Part shown: positions 36,063-44,984 of the stretch, in pieces
Layout: the number at the start of each line of letters is the position of its first letter
Position numbering within the stretch: position 1 is the stretch's first letter
NCBI RefSeq assembly: GCF_014200435.1
Contig: NZ_JACHBR010000001.1
Location: 1 to 64,000 of the forward strand
DNA length: 64,000 bases
Source of the DNA: Sphaerisporangium krabiense
GTDB taxonomy: Bacteria; Actinomycetota; Actinomycetes; Streptosporangiales; Streptosporangiaceae
Direction of reading: 5' to 3'
Notes under the pieces: generated by a model
Told to the model about the DNA's origin: nothing
Database searches by the model: none
What the model saw: the letters and a program-made list of their open reading frames with translations, nothing else
Position numbers and translations under genes: made by a program

Positions 36063-37412
36063 TCAGGCGCGGACGGCGGCGATGGCGTCGGCGAGCAGCG
36101 TGCCGACGTCCCCGAGCACGTGCCCGCCCTCGACGACCACGCGCCTGCCCCCGGACACGACGGAGTGGACGTCGGAGGCCGTCGCGCCGAAGACGACGCG
36201 GTCCACGGCCGAGGCGACGCCGTCCCCCGCGGTGCGCACCGAGTCCAGCCGCACCGACACCAGGTCCGCACGGGCGCCCGGCACGATGAAGCCCGCGTCG
36301 GGACGCCCGAGCGAGGCCTGCCCGGTCATCGTGGCCGCTTCGAGCAGCTCGTCGGCCGTCCAGGCGCCGCGCCTGCCGGTGACCAGGCGCTCGTCCAGCT
36401 CGACGGCCCTGGCCTCCTCCAGCAGGTCGATGACGGCGTTGCTGTCGGTGCCGACCGTGACCGGCGAGCCCGCGTCGCGCAGCCTGCGCCCGGGGCCGAC
36501 GCCGTCGGCGAGGTCGCGCTCGGTGGTCGGGCACAGGCACACGTGGGTGGCCGACCCGCCGAGCAGGGCCACGTCCACGTCGCTGAGGTGGGTGGCGTGC
36601 ACGGCCGTCGTCCTCGGGCCGAGCACACCGTGCTCGTACAGGACCTGCACGGGCGTCGCGCAGTAGGTGCTCACGCAGTGCTCGTTCTCGGTGCGCCGCT
36701 CGGAGACCTGGGTGTGCAGCGGCGCGGCCCTGCGGCGGCCGAAGTCGGCGACGACGGGCATCTGCTCGGGCGGGCAGGCGCGCACCGAATGGACGGCGGC
36801 GCCGATCACGACGTCGTCGGCCCCGGAGTACTCCCCCGCCAGGTCGTCGACGCGCCCCGCCCAGCGGTGCGCGTCGCCGTCGCCGAAGCGGAGCTGGGCG
36901 CCGTCCAGCGGCGCGCCGATGCCGCCGGTGAGGTAGCAGGCGTCGAGCAGCGTGATGCGGATGCCCGCGTCCCTGGCGCCCTCGATCAGCGCGTGCCCCA
37001 TCGCGTTCGGGTCGGCGTACGGCCGGCCGCCCTCACCGTGGTGCAGGTAGTGGAACTCCCCGACGCCGGTGATGCCCGCGAGCGCCATCTCGGCGAAGGT
37101 CGCGCGGGCGAGGGCCAGGTAGGAGTCGGGGTCGAGGCGGGCGGCGACGGCGTACATGCGCGCGCGCCAGCCCGCGAAGCTCACCGCGCCGGACTGCGCC
37201 CGGCCGCGCAGGGCCCGGTGGAAGACGTGGGAGTGGGCGTTCGCCAGGCCGGGCAGCGTCAGCCCCGCCAACCGGATGGCCCCCTTCGGAGGCACGGCCA
37301 CGCCGGGCGTCACGTCGGCGAACCTGCCGCCCTCGACCCGGACGGCCACGCCCTCGACGGCCTCACCGGGGTGCAGCCAGGCCAGCTCGCACCAATAGGT
37401 GACGTCGGACAC
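36063..37412 (-). CDS. hutF: Formimidoylglutamate deiminase HutF
   Basis: A 449-aa amidohydrolase that converts N-formimidoyl-L-glutamate to N-formyl-L-glutamate and ammonia in the five-step histidine degradation route. The zinc-site motifs are NAHSHVFHRALRG, LHTQVSERRTENEHC, VHATHLSDVD and GTDSNAVIDLLEEARAVEL. The RTENEHC stretch and SFAGWRARMY are typical of HutF rather than of guanine deaminase or imidazolonepropionase. No other hut gene lies within this window, so it stands apart from hutH/U/I. It releases ammonia, in line with the neighbouring nitrogen genes. Confidence 0.88.
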   Translation of the reverse strand: MSDVTYWCELAWLHPGEAVEGVAVRVEGGRFADVTPGVAVPPKGAIRLAGLTLPGLANAHSHVFHRALRGRAQSGAVSFAGWRARMYAVAARLDPDSYLALARATFAEMALAGITGVGEFHYLHHGEGGRPYADPNAMGHALIEGARDAGIRITLLDACYLTGGIGAPLDGAQLRFGDGDAHRWAGRVDDLAGEYSGADDVVIGAAVHSVRACPPEQMPVVADFGRRRAAPLHTQVSERRTENEHCVSTYCATPVQVLYEHGVLGPRTTAVHATHLSDVDVALLGGSATHVCLCPTTERDLADGVGPGRRLRDAGSPVTVGTDSNAVIDLLEEARAVELDERLVTGRRGAWTADELLEAATMTGQASLGRPDAGFIVPGARADLVSVRLDSVRTAGDGVASAVDRVVFGATASDVHSVVSGGRRVVVEGGHVLGDVGTLLADAIAAVRA

Positions 37413-37474
37413 CCCCTCAATGTCCCAGGGGATAAGTCAAGGCATGTCCATATATGGACTGATTTTTCCTCACA

Positions 37475-38170
37475 TCACCGGGCCGGGCCGGTCGCCGGGC
37501 GGATCACCACCTCGGTGACGTGCGCGTCGGCGGGCGCGGTCACCGCCGCGAGCACCTGGCCGGCCACCGACGCGGGCGTCAGGTAGCGCTCGGGCTCGTA
37601 CGCGCCGCCCTCGTGGTCGCGCACACCGCGCTGCATGTCGGTGGCGATGCGCCCGGGGAAGACGGTGGTGACGCGCAGGCCGTTCTCCTCTTCTTCCAGG
37701 CGGAGCGCGTCGGCGAAGGCGCGCAGCGCGAACTTGGAGGCGGCGTAGGCCCCCCAGTCCGCGTTGGCCCGCAGGCCGGCCCCGGAGTTGATCAGCACGA
37801 CCTGGCCGCGCGCGGCGCGCAGCGCGGGCAGCAGCACCCGGGTCAGCCCGGCCACGGCCGTGACGTTGACGTCGAACGACTCCCGCCACTGCCACGGGGG
37901 CGTGTCGGCGATCCGCCCGAGCCTCGCCACACCCGCGCTGTGCACCAGCACGTCCAGCCGGTCGATCCCCTCCACGGCCTCGGCCACCGCCCGATCATCG
38001 GTCAGCTCCACCGCCCAGGGACGCGCCCCCAACTCGTCGCACACCGCGCGCAGCGCCGTGCTCTCCCGCCCTCCGAGGATCAGCGCGTGCGTCGGAGCCA
38101 GCGCGCGAGCGATCGCGGCCCCGAGCCCGCGCGAACCTCCGGTGACCAGTGCGATGGGTCGTTCGTCCAT
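37475..38170 (-). CDS. Short-chain dehydrogenase/reductase
   Basis: A 231-aa SDR with the cofactor motif TGGSRGLGAAIA, the NAG-like VHSAGVA, the catalytic Ser in LINSGAGL, and YAASK (Tyr-x3-Lys), with a short C-terminal region ending PGRIATDMQRG. It lacks an obvious pathway tag, and similar proteins occur beside many unrelated operons. It lies 62 nt upstream of hutF on the same strand and could be co-transcribed with it; substrate unknown. Confidence 0.82.
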   Translation of the reverse strand: MDERPIALVTGGSRGLGAAIARALAPTHALILGGRESTALRAVCDELGARPWAVELTDDRAVAEAVEGIDRLDVLVHSAGVARLGRIADTPPWQWRESFDVNVTAVAGLTRVLLPALRAARGQVVLINSGAGLRANADWGAYAASKFALRAFADALRLEEEENGLRVTTVFPGRIATDMQRGVRDHEGGAYEPERYLTPASVAGQVLAAVTAPADAHVTEVVIRPATGPAR

Positions 38171-38291
38171 GCGCGCCAGCCTAGAGGCCGCACCGCGCGC
38201 GGCACGCCGGTCGACACGTTCGCCGGGAACGGCGGGAGGGATCGCGCCCGCGCGGGCGTCGAAGAGGCCATCGCCCGCGGGCCGCCGCGGG

Positions 38292-39173
38292 TCAGGGCCC
38301 GAGGAAGGCGTTCGTCTCGTCGGTCATGCGGGTGTACTCGTCGAGGCGGGCGCGGGTGCGGAGTGGTGCCGCCTCGGCCATCGCCTCCAGGAGGAGCATG
38401 GCGACGGCCAGGGGCGCGGCGTGCGAGTCGCACACCACGCGCTCGCGCACCGGGGCGGGCAGGACGACGTCGGCGGGGAAGGGGACGTCGGGGCGGTCGG
38501 CGATCACGGCGGTGCGGAAGCCCAGCTTGGCGGCGTACTGGAGGGCGTGGACGGCCTCGGACGGGTAGCGGGGCAGCATCACGGCGAGCAGCCACTCCGA
38601 GCCCGCGCGGCGGGCGGCGTGCAGGCCGTCGGTGAGCTCGGAGCCGCCGTGCACCAGCGGCCGGACGTCGGGGTGGATGCGCCGGGCGTAGTAGGCGAAC
38701 GTCGTCACGAGGCCGGAGGACACGCGCAGGCCGAGCACCGGCAGCGGCTCGCACGCGGCGAAGGAGGCGCCGAGCTCCTCGATCCGGTACGCCAGGCCGT
38801 CGGCGGCCGTGCCGTGGCCCGCGGCCAGGCGGTCGCGGACCGCGGTCAGGTCGCGGATCTCGCCGTCGATGACCTCGCGCAGGAGACGGGCCGCGCCCGC
38901 GTCGGCCTCCCGGGGCGCCTGGCCGTTCTCCGGGGGGCCGTCGCCGGCCACGACGAGGGGACGCAGCGCGTGGCGGAACTCGGGGTATCCGGCGAAGCCC
39001 AGGGCCATGGCGAACCGGGTCACCGAGGGCTGGCTCACTCCCGCGCGTTCGGCGAGCTCGACGCTCGACAGGAAGACGGCGTCCGGCAGGTGCTCGCTCA
39101 GATAGTGCGCGATGCGCCGTTGGACCGGGGACAGCCGCCTTCCCCGCAGCAGCCGTTCGAGCCCATCCGCCAC
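38292..39173 (-). CDS. MurR/RpiR-family regulator (HTH plus SIS domain)
   Basis: A 293-aa regulator. The N-terminal HTH_6 domain (residues 1-80) contains ELAERAGVSQPSVTRFAMALGFAGYPEFRHAL. A SIS domain (about residues 120-250) follows with LGLRVSSGLVTTFAYYARRI and LLAVMLPRYPSEAVHALQYAAKLGFRTAVIAD, which usually binds a phosphosugar. The GTG at 39173 is the first codon. Its target is not evident: it is 121 nt upstream of the SDR/hutF pair and divergent from a hydrolase gene. Confidence 0.86.
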   Translation of the reverse strand: MADGLERLLRGRRLSPVQRRIAHYLSEHLPDAVFLSSVELAERAGVSQPSVTRFAMALGFAGYPEFRHALRPLVVAGDGPPENGQAPREADAGAARLLREVIDGEIRDLTAVRDRLAAGHGTAADGLAYRIEELGASFAACEPLPVLGLRVSSGLVTTFAYYARRIHPDVRPLVHGGSELTDGLHAARRAGSEWLLAVMLPRYPSEAVHALQYAAKLGFRTAVIADRPDVPFPADVVLPAPVRERVVCDSHAAPLAVAMLLLEAMAEAAPLRTRARLDEYTRMTDETNAFLGP

Positions 39174-39518
39174 GTGCCCTCCAGCCCCCGGGGCAGCAAC
39201 CCCGTGATCGACTCCTCGAACGACGTCCGCGGCGCCCTCCGCGATCGGCGTCCGGGTTCCTCAACGCCGCCGAGGCCGTTCGTCATCCCCGTTCTCTCCC
39301 CGTGACCCCCCGATCACCGGCCGGCGTGAATGGTGGCATTCATGCCGAACATCCGAAGCGTACCCGGGCACCTCGAGTACGGCGCACGACCTTCTCCGCG
39401 GTGTCCTGTTCAGGGCGGCGACCGCCTGAATATCCAGCGGCGGGCGCCGTTTCGGGCGCACGGACGCCGGACGGCCAGGCGGGCCGAGGGCGCGGGAAAG
39501 GGCTCTAAGATCGTCGGT
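39174..39518. other. Divergent intergenic region with a palindrome
   Basis: 345 nt between the RpiR gene and the hydrolase gene. It contains TGAATG-GTGG-CATTCA (39327-39342), a perfect 6-bp inverted repeat that could be an operator. I see no gene in it. Confidence 0.5.
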
Positions 39519-40175
39519 ATGGGGGCGACCTTGGTGTGGGTGCACGGGGGTGCGTGGGCGGAGCGGCACGCGAGCGAGCGGTCGCGTGAGATCCTCTCCG
39601 CCCATGGGCTGCACGTGGTGACGGCCACGCATCGGCTGAGCGGCGAGGCCACCTGGCCCGCGCAACTGGACGACGTGCGGGAGGCCGCGCGCAAGGCGCG
39701 GGCTGAGCGGCCCGGCGCGCCGGTGCTGATCGGCGGCCGGTCATCCGGCGGCCACCTGGCGCTCCAGCTCGGCCTGCGGGGCATCGACGCCGCCGACGAC
39801 GTGGCGGGCGTGATCGCGATCTCGCCGCCCGTCGACCCGCTCGCCGCCGACTGGCCCGAGGCGCGCGCCTCGGGCAGCCCGTGGACGCGGCTCCTCGGTC
39901 ACGTCCCCACTCCCTTGGACGACGTCACCGCCGACGCGACTCCCGCCAACCACGTCGGCAACGGCGTCCCTGTCCTGATCGTCCACGGGACCGGCGACAC
40001 GGTGGTGCCCCCGGCGCAGGCGCTGGACCTGAGCAACGCCCTGCTGGCCTCCGGCCACCCCGTGACGACCTACCTCACCGCCGGCGACCATGACGTCGAC
40101 CTGACCCGCGACGACGTCAGGACGGTCATCGCGTCGTTCCTCACCACGCTCGCCGCCCCCGCCCTCCCGGTCTGA
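39519..40175 (+). CDS. Alpha/beta hydrolase
   Basis: A 218-aa alpha/beta hydrolase of the esterase/dienelactone-hydrolase type. It has VWVHGGAW (oxyanion loop), the nucleophile elbow in GGRSSGGHLAL (Ser), a late Asp in VPVLIVHGTGDTVVPPAQAL, and the catalytic His in TAGDHDVDL. The ATG at 39519 begins MGATLVWVHG; longer in-frame starts add non-family residues. No pathway is evident from neighbours. Confidence 0.82.
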   Translation: MGATLVWVHGGAWAERHASERSREILSAHGLHVVTATHRLSGEATWPAQLDDVREAARKARAERPGAPVLIGGRSSGGHLALQLGLRGIDAADDVAGVIAISPPVDPLAADWPEARASGSPWTRLLGHVPTPLDDVTADATPANHVGNGVPVLIVHGTGDTVVPPAQALDLSNALLASGHPVTTYLTAGDHDVDLTRDDVRTVIASFLTTLAAPALPV

Positions 40176-40274
40176 GCACGGACCTTCCGCTCACCCTCGC
40201 CGTCCAGGTCCGCACGCCGCCTTCCTCCCCCTCCACGCACGCCGTCGGGCGGGAGACGAGGCCAGGAGACGGGG

Positions 40275-40466
40275 TCAGGAGCGGGCGTACTTCTCGCGGA
40301 TCTCGGCGGCGGTCTCTTTGATGCGGGTCTCGGTCTGCAGAAGCCGGGCCTCGGCCTCCTCGGTGCGGCCCTCGGCGGCCAGGGTGCGGTTCCCGGTGGT
40401 CGCGCCGAGCCGCCGCTTGGCCTTGGCCTTCAGCTCGCGCATCTTCCACTTCTCCAGCAGGCCCAT
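40275..40466 (-). CDS. CsbD-like small stress protein
   Basis: A 63-aa hydrophilic, helical protein with the CsbD-like pattern MGLLEKWKMRELKAKAKRRLGATTGNRTLAAEG followed by an acidic/basic helix. CsbD proteins are general-stress proteins of unknown mechanism. The ATG at 40466 has GGAGG at a usable distance. It lies 16 nt after the membrane-protein gene and is probably co-transcribed. Confidence 0.7.
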   Translation of the reverse strand: MGLLEKWKMRELKAKAKRRLGATTGNRTLAAEGRTEEAEARLLQTETRIKETAAEIREKYARS

Positions 40467-40482
40467 CGGCTGTTCGCCTCCG

Positions 40483-41355
40483 TCACTTCGGTGGTCTGTG
40501 CCCCCGCCCACTCCCCTCGGAATCGGAAATGATGCGCGCGGCCACGTCGCCCCAGGTCGTGACGGGTGCCGTGCGGCCGCGGTCGGCGCGCGGCCACGCG
40601 GAGGGCAGGTCGTGGCGGCCGGAGACGAACTCCTGGACGGCGATCTTCACCCGGATCACGGGCCGGCGCCAGCGGGTCTCGCGGTGCTCGGCCCTCGCCA
40701 TCTTGACGGGGTGCGGCCGGCGCGCGCCGGGCGCGAAGAACCAGCGCGCCCAGGGTGACCCGGGGCGTGCGAGCCGAAGGGCCCCCACGACGAGCAGGAC
40801 CGGCACGAACAGGCCGGCCAGCCCCGTCCAGATCTTGCCCTTGAGCAGCGTCACCACGGCGAGGAACAGGTCGGCGGTCAGCAGCAGCACGGCGGGCCAC
40901 CGCCCGACCTGGGAGGTGTCGGGCCAGGCGAACGGGCGCATGCCGAGCAGCAGGAGCACGGTCACGGCGACGGCGACGAACACCGCGTCCACCGACGCGC
41001 GTCCCTCCTCGGTCCAGTAGACGTCGCGCAGGTGCAGGATCAGGGCGAACTCGTCCAGCACGAGGGCGGCGCCGACGCCGAAGACGCCGGCCGTCAGCGC
41101 GTACCAGCCCGAGGAGAGGCCGGCGGCGGCGAGCCCGGCGACCCCGCCGAGAAGCATGAGCACGACGCCGAAGACGACGTGGTGGACATGCACGTCGCCG
41201 ACGCTGACATTACGGAACCAGCCGATCTTGGCGCGGATGAGCCGGACGTTGACACGCGTGAACACGAACGTGACGATCAGCGCTATCAGGAAGCAGAACA
41301 TCGGCAGACGGCCTGTGTCGACGATCCGCTGCTGGAACCAGACTCCCACGAGCAT
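40483..41355 (-). CDS. Actinobacterial integral membrane protein, function unknown
   Basis: A 290-aa protein with about six or seven hydrophobic segments in residues 15-205, starting with LPMFCFLIALIVTFVFTRV. A His-rich loop, VGDVHVHHVVFG, and an acidic segment LDEFALILHLRDVYWTEEGR lie between helices and could bind metal. The C-terminal 90 residues are basic and cytoplasmic. I do not recognise a characterised family; the HVHH loop recurs in uncharacterised actinobacterial membrane proteins. Confidence 0.75.
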   Translation of the reverse strand: MLVGVWFQQRIVDTGRLPMFCFLIALIVTFVFTRVNVRLIRAKIGWFRNVSVGDVHVHHVVFGVVLMLLGGVAGLAAAGLSSGWYALTAGVFGVGAALVLDEFALILHLRDVYWTEEGRASVDAVFVAVAVTVLLLLGMRPFAWPDTSQVGRWPAVLLLTADLFLAVVTLLKGKIWTGLAGLFVPVLLVVGALRLARPGSPWARWFFAPGARRPHPVKMARAEHRETRWRRPVIRVKIAVQEFVSGRHDLPSAWPRADRGRTAPVTTWGDVAARIISDSEGSGRGHRPPK

Positions 41356-41382
41356 CCCCCATCCCCGATGCTACGGTCCCCC

Positions 41383-42105
41383 TCAGGCGAGGAACGCGCG
41401 CAGCAGCGCGGCGGTTCCCTCCAGATGTTCGGCGACGGCCTTTCCGGCGGCGTCGGCGTCGCCGGCGAGGATGGCGTCCACGATGGCGGCGTGCTGGGCG
41501 GCGGCGTGGTCGATGTTGGGGCCGAGCACCGGGATGGCGTTGAGCAGATCGGTCACGCGCAGGCGCGCGTCGGCGCAGGTCGCGGCGAGCAGGGGCGAGC
41601 CGGTCAGCTCGGCGATCGACAGGTGGAAGGCGGTGTCGAGGCGCCGGTAGTCGGCGGGCGCGGCGTCGTTGACCTCGGCGAGCCGCCGGGTCAGCGTGGC
41701 GCGCTGCTCGCCGGTGAGCGTGGCGGAGGCCAGCACCTGCGCGGCGCCGCGCTCGACGGCCATGCGGAAGGTGAGCGCGTCGGCCAGCTCGGCGGGGCCC
41801 ATGGCGGCGACGGCGCGGCGCAGGTCGCCGTGCCCGGGCAGGGGCGGCTCGTAGAGGACGAACGCCCCGCCGTAGCGTCCGCGCCGCACGTCGAGGTACC
41901 CGGCGTCCTGGAGCGCCCTGATGGCCTCGCGCAGCGTGACGCGGCTGATGCCGAGCCGCCCGGCCAGCTCGCGTTCGGGGGGCAGTTTCTGTCCGGTGGG
42001 CACGACGCCGAGCTTGATGGCCTGGAGCAGGCGCTCGACGGTCTCTTCGAAGGCGTTGCCCGCCCGCACGGGCCGAAGAACCGCGACGAGCTGCGGCTCC
42101 GCCAT
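41383..42105 (-). CDS. FadR-subfamily GntR transcriptional regulator
   Basis: A 240-aa GntR regulator. The winged HTH shows GQKLPPERELAGRLGISRVTLREAIRALQDAGYLDVRRGRYGGAFV, and the all-helical FCD ligand domain (residues 95-235) has RMAVERGAAQ, DTAFHLSIAELTGSPLL and QHAAIVDAILAGDADAA. The ATG at 42105 follows GGGAGGG. It is divergent from the gamma-glutamyl amine operon, with two similar operator-like sites in the 142-nt gap, so it likely controls that operon. Confidence 0.88.
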   Translation of the reverse strand: MAEPQLVAVLRPVRAGNAFEETVERLLQAIKLGVVPTGQKLPPERELAGRLGISRVTLREAIRALQDAGYLDVRRGRYGGAFVLYEPPLPGHGDLRRAVAAMGPAELADALTFRMAVERGAAQVLASATLTGEQRATLTRRLAEVNDAAPADYRRLDTAFHLSIAELTGSPLLAATCADARLRVTDLLNAIPVLGPNIDHAAAQHAAIVDAILAGDADAAGKAVAEHLEGTAALLRAFLA

Positions 42106-42126
42106 CACGCCCTCCCCTTCCCCGGT

Positions 42127-42149
42127 CAATGGTTTGATATTAGTCCATT
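42127..42149. promoter_or_regulatory. Operator-like site A for the FadR-type regulator
   Basis: CAATGG...CCATT inverted arms around TTTGATATTAGT, 22 nt from the regulator start. It shares CAATGGTnTGAT with site B, and the TGGT core with FadR-type operators. Confidence 0.45.
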
Positions 42150-42208
42150 TGTCGGGACGGCTCGGCGAAACCGTTGACGTGAGGGCGCGGCGGGTGCTTG
42201 CATGCGTC

Positions 42209-42225
42209 CAATGGTCTGATTCCAT
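42209..42225. promoter_or_regulatory. Operator-like site B for the FadR-type regulator
   Basis: CAATGGTCTGATTCCAT, a second version of site A 82 nt away, 22 nt upstream of the ligase start. Two matching sites flanking the divergent promoters suggest control of both directions. Confidence 0.45.
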
Positions 42226-42247
42226 ACTTTTGAAGGAAGGGAGCGCC

Positions 42248-43594
42248 GTGCTGACCGTCGACGAGCTGCGTGACGACGTCTCCGCCGGCCGCGTGGACAC
42301 CGTGCTCCTCGCCATCGCCGACATGCAGGGACGACTCCAGGGCAAACGGCTGTCCGCCCGGTACTTCCTGGAGCAGGTCCTGGAGCACGCCGCCGAGGGG
42401 TGCGATTACCTTCTCGCCGTGGACGTGGACATGAACACGGTCGACGGGTACGCCATGTCGTCCTGGGAGCGCGGCTACGGCGACTTCGTGATGCGGCCCG
42501 ACCTGTCCACGCTGCGCCGGGTGCCCTGGCAGGACGGCACGGTGCTGCTGATGGCCGACGTCGTCTGGGAGGACGGCGGCGACGTCGCCGCCTCGCCGCG
42601 CCAGATCCTGCGCGCGCAGATCGGACGGCTCGCCGAGCGCGGCTGGAAGGCGTACGTCGGCACCGAGCTGGAGTTCGTCGTCTACCGGGACGGCTACGAG
42701 GAGGCCTGGGCGAAGGCGTACCGCGACCTGACCCCGGCGAACCTCTACAACGTCGACTACTCGCTGCTCGGCGGCGCCCGGGTCGAGCCGCTGCTGCGCC
42801 GCATCCGGCTCGGCATGGAGGGCGCGGGCATGTACGTCGAGTCCGCCAAGGGCGAGTGCAACCTCGGCCAGCACGAGATCGCCTTCCGGTTCGACGAGGC
42901 GCTCGTCACCTGCGACAACCACGGCATCTACAAGAACGGCGCCAAGGAGATCGCCGCCCAGGACGGCATGTCGGTCACCTTCATGGCCAAGCCGAACCAC
43001 CGCGAGGGCAACTCCTGCCACATCCACATCTCGCTGCGCACCGCCGAGGGCGACCCGGTGATGGCGGGCGACGGCCCGCACGGCCTGTCCAAGGTCGGCG
43101 AGCACTTCATCGCGGGCCAGCTCGCCGCGCTGCGCGAGTTCACGCTGCTGTACGCGCCCAACATCAACTCCTACAAGAGGTACGTCCCGGGCAGCTTCGC
43201 GCCGACGGCGGTCAAGTGGGGCGTGGACAACCGCACGTGCGCGCTGCGCCTGGTCGGCCACGGCCCCTCGCTGCGCGTGGAGAACCGCGTGCCCGGCGGC
43301 GACGTGAACCCCTACCTGGCGGTGTCCGGCATGATCGCGGCCGGGTTGCACGGCATCGAGCACGAGCTGCCGCTGGAGGAGCCCTTCAGTGGGAACGCCT
43401 ACGCGGCGGGCGCGGAGACCGTGCCGGCGACGCTGCGGGACGCGCTGGCGCTGTGGCGGTCCTCGGAGATCGCCAAGGCCGCGCTCGGCGAGGAGGTCGT
43501 CGAGCACTACGCGAACAACGCCCGCGTCGAGCTGGCCGCCTTCGACGCGGCGGTGACCGACTGGGAGATGTTCCGGGGATTCGAGCGGATGTGA
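42248..43594 (+). CDS. Glutamine-synthetase-like gamma-glutamyl amine ligase (PuuA/GlnA3/GlnA4-type)
   Basis: A 448-aa member of the glutamine synthetase superfamily. Conserved active-site pieces are GTELEFVVY, SAKGECNLGQHEIAF, HREGNSCHIHIS and NRTCALRLVGHGPSLRVENRVPGGDVNPYLA. The adenylylation motif around Tyr397 of true GlnA (NLYxLP) is absent. In a setting with an aldehyde dehydrogenase, an SDR and a PuuD-like hydrolase this points to ATP-dependent gamma-glutamylation of an amine (putrescine, spermidine, ethanolamine or similar) as the first catabolic step. The GTG at 42248 follows AAGGGAG. Confidence 0.85.
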   Translation: MLTVDELRDDVSAGRVDTVLLAIADMQGRLQGKRLSARYFLEQVLEHAAEGCDYLLAVDVDMNTVDGYAMSSWERGYGDFVMRPDLSTLRRVPWQDGTVLLMADVVWEDGGDVAASPRQILRAQIGRLAERGWKAYVGTELEFVVYRDGYEEAWAKAYRDLTPANLYNVDYSLLGGARVEPLLRRIRLGMEGAGMYVESAKGECNLGQHEIAFRFDEALVTCDNHGIYKNGAKEIAAQDGMSVTFMAKPNHREGNSCHIHISLRTAEGDPVMAGDGPHGLSKVGEHFIAGQLAALREFTLLYAPNINSYKRYVPGSFAPTAVKWGVDNRTCALRLVGHGPSLRVENRVPGGDVNPYLAVSGMIAAGLHGIEHELPLEEPFSGNAYAAGAETVPATLRDALALWRSSEIAKAALGEEVVEHYANNARVELAAFDAAVTDWEMFRGFERM

Positions 43595-43596
43595 CC

Positions 43597-44940
43597 ATGA
43601 AGATCATCAACCCGGCCACCGAGGACGTCCTGGCGGACGTCGAGCTCGCCGATGTGGCCGAGACCGACCGCGCGGTGGCGCGGGCCAAGGCGGCCTACCC
43701 GGCGTGGCGGGAGGTCGCGCCCGGCGACCGGGCGCGCCTGCTGCGCCGCTTCGCCGAACTCGTCGACTCCCACGGCGAGGAACTGGCCCGCCTGGAGGTC
43801 GCCAACGCGGGCCACCCGCTCGGCAACGCCCGCTGGGAGGCGGGCAACGTCCGCGACGTGCTGCACTTCTACGCCGGAGCGCCGGAGCGCAACCACGGCA
43901 AGCAGATCCCGGTCCCGGGCGGGGTGGACATCACGTTCGCCGAGCCGCTCGGCGTCGTCGGGATCATCGTGCCGTGGAACTTCCCCATGGTGATCATGAC
44001 GTGGGGCGTCGCCCCGGCGCTCGCCGCGGGCAACACCGTGATCGTGAAGCCGGCCGAGTGGACCCCGCTCACCGCCGCGCGGCTGGCCGAGCTGGCCCTG
44101 GAGGCCGGCATCCCCGAGGGGGTGCTCCAGGTCCTGCCCGGCGCGGGCGAGGTCGCGGGGGCCCGCCTCGTCGAGCACCCGGACGTGCGCAAGATCGTGT
44201 TCACCGGCTCCACCGAGGTCGGCAGGCGGATCGCCGCGAGCGCGGCGCGGACCGTCAAACGTCTCACGCTGGAGCTCGGCGGCAAGAGCGCCAACGTGGT
44301 GTTCGCCGACGCCGACCTGGAGCGGGCCGCCGCGACCGCGCCCTCCGCGGTGTTCGACAACAGCGGGCAGGACTGCTGCGCCCGCTCGCGCGTCCTCGTG
44401 CAGCGCCCCGTCCTGGAGGAGTTCCTCGACCGCCTCGGCGCCGCCGTCGCGTCCCTCACCGTGGGCGACCCGCTGGACCCCGGCACCGACCTCGGCCCGC
44501 TCATCAGCGCCGAGCACCGCGCGCGGGTGGCCTCGTTCGTCACCGGCACGCCGCGCTTCCAGGGCGCCTGCCCGTCCGGCAAGGGCTTCTGGTTCCCGCC
44601 GACCGTGCTCACCCACGAGTCGCTGGACGAGCGCGCGTTCACCGAGGAGATCTTCGGGCCGGTGGTCAGCGTGGTGCCGTTCGACGACGAGGCGGACGCC
44701 GTGCGCATCGCCAACGACACCGTGTACGGCCTGTCCGGCTCGATCTGGACGCGGGACGTGGGCCGCGCGCTGCGGACGGCCCGGGCGATCGAGGCGGGCA
44801 ACCTGTCGGTGAACTCCCACTCCTCGGTGCGGTACTGGACGCCGTTCGGCGGTTTCAAGCAGTCCGGCCTGGGCCGGGAGCTCGGCCCCGACGCGCTGGC
44901 CGCGTTCACCGAGACCAAGAACGTCTTCATCGCGCACTGA
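43597..44940 (+). CDS. Aldehyde dehydrogenase in gamma-glutamyl amine operon (PuuC-like role)
   Basis: A 447-aa NAD(P)-dependent aldehyde dehydrogenase with PWNFPMVIMTWGVAPALAAGN, FTGSTEVGRRIA, the catalytic Glu in LELGGKSA and the catalytic Cys in NSGQDCCARSRV. It starts 2 nt after the ligase stop (ATG at 43597; a GTG at 43591 would give a GTGA overlap). In the gamma-glutamyl route this enzyme would oxidise a gamma-glutamyl-amino aldehyde to its acid. It is somewhat shorter than usual (about 480), mainly by a short region after CPSGKG. Confidence 0.88.
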   Translation: MKIINPATEDVLADVELADVAETDRAVARAKAAYPAWREVAPGDRARLLRRFAELVDSHGEELARLEVANAGHPLGNARWEAGNVRDVLHFYAGAPERNHGKQIPVPGGVDITFAEPLGVVGIIVPWNFPMVIMTWGVAPALAAGNTVIVKPAEWTPLTAARLAELALEAGIPEGVLQVLPGAGEVAGARLVEHPDVRKIVFTGSTEVGRRIAASAARTVKRLTLELGGKSANVVFADADLERAAATAPSAVFDNSGQDCCARSRVLVQRPVLEEFLDRLGAAVASLTVGDPLDPGTDLGPLISAEHRARVASFVTGTPRFQGACPSGKGFWFPPTVLTHESLDERAFTEEIFGPVVSVVPFDDEADAVRIANDTVYGLSGSIWTRDVGRALRTARAIEAGNLSVNSHSSVRYWTPFGGFKQSGLGRELGPDALAAFTETKNVFIAH

Positions 44941-44984
44941 CACGAGGACGATCCAGCGAACGACCCGTCAAGGAGATCTTCACC

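Noticed and set aside
42400-43590. N-terminal extension of the aldehyde dehydrogenase through the ligase gene
   Set aside because: The extension reads the ligase gene out of frame and is Arg/Ala-rich; the enzyme begins naturally at 43597.
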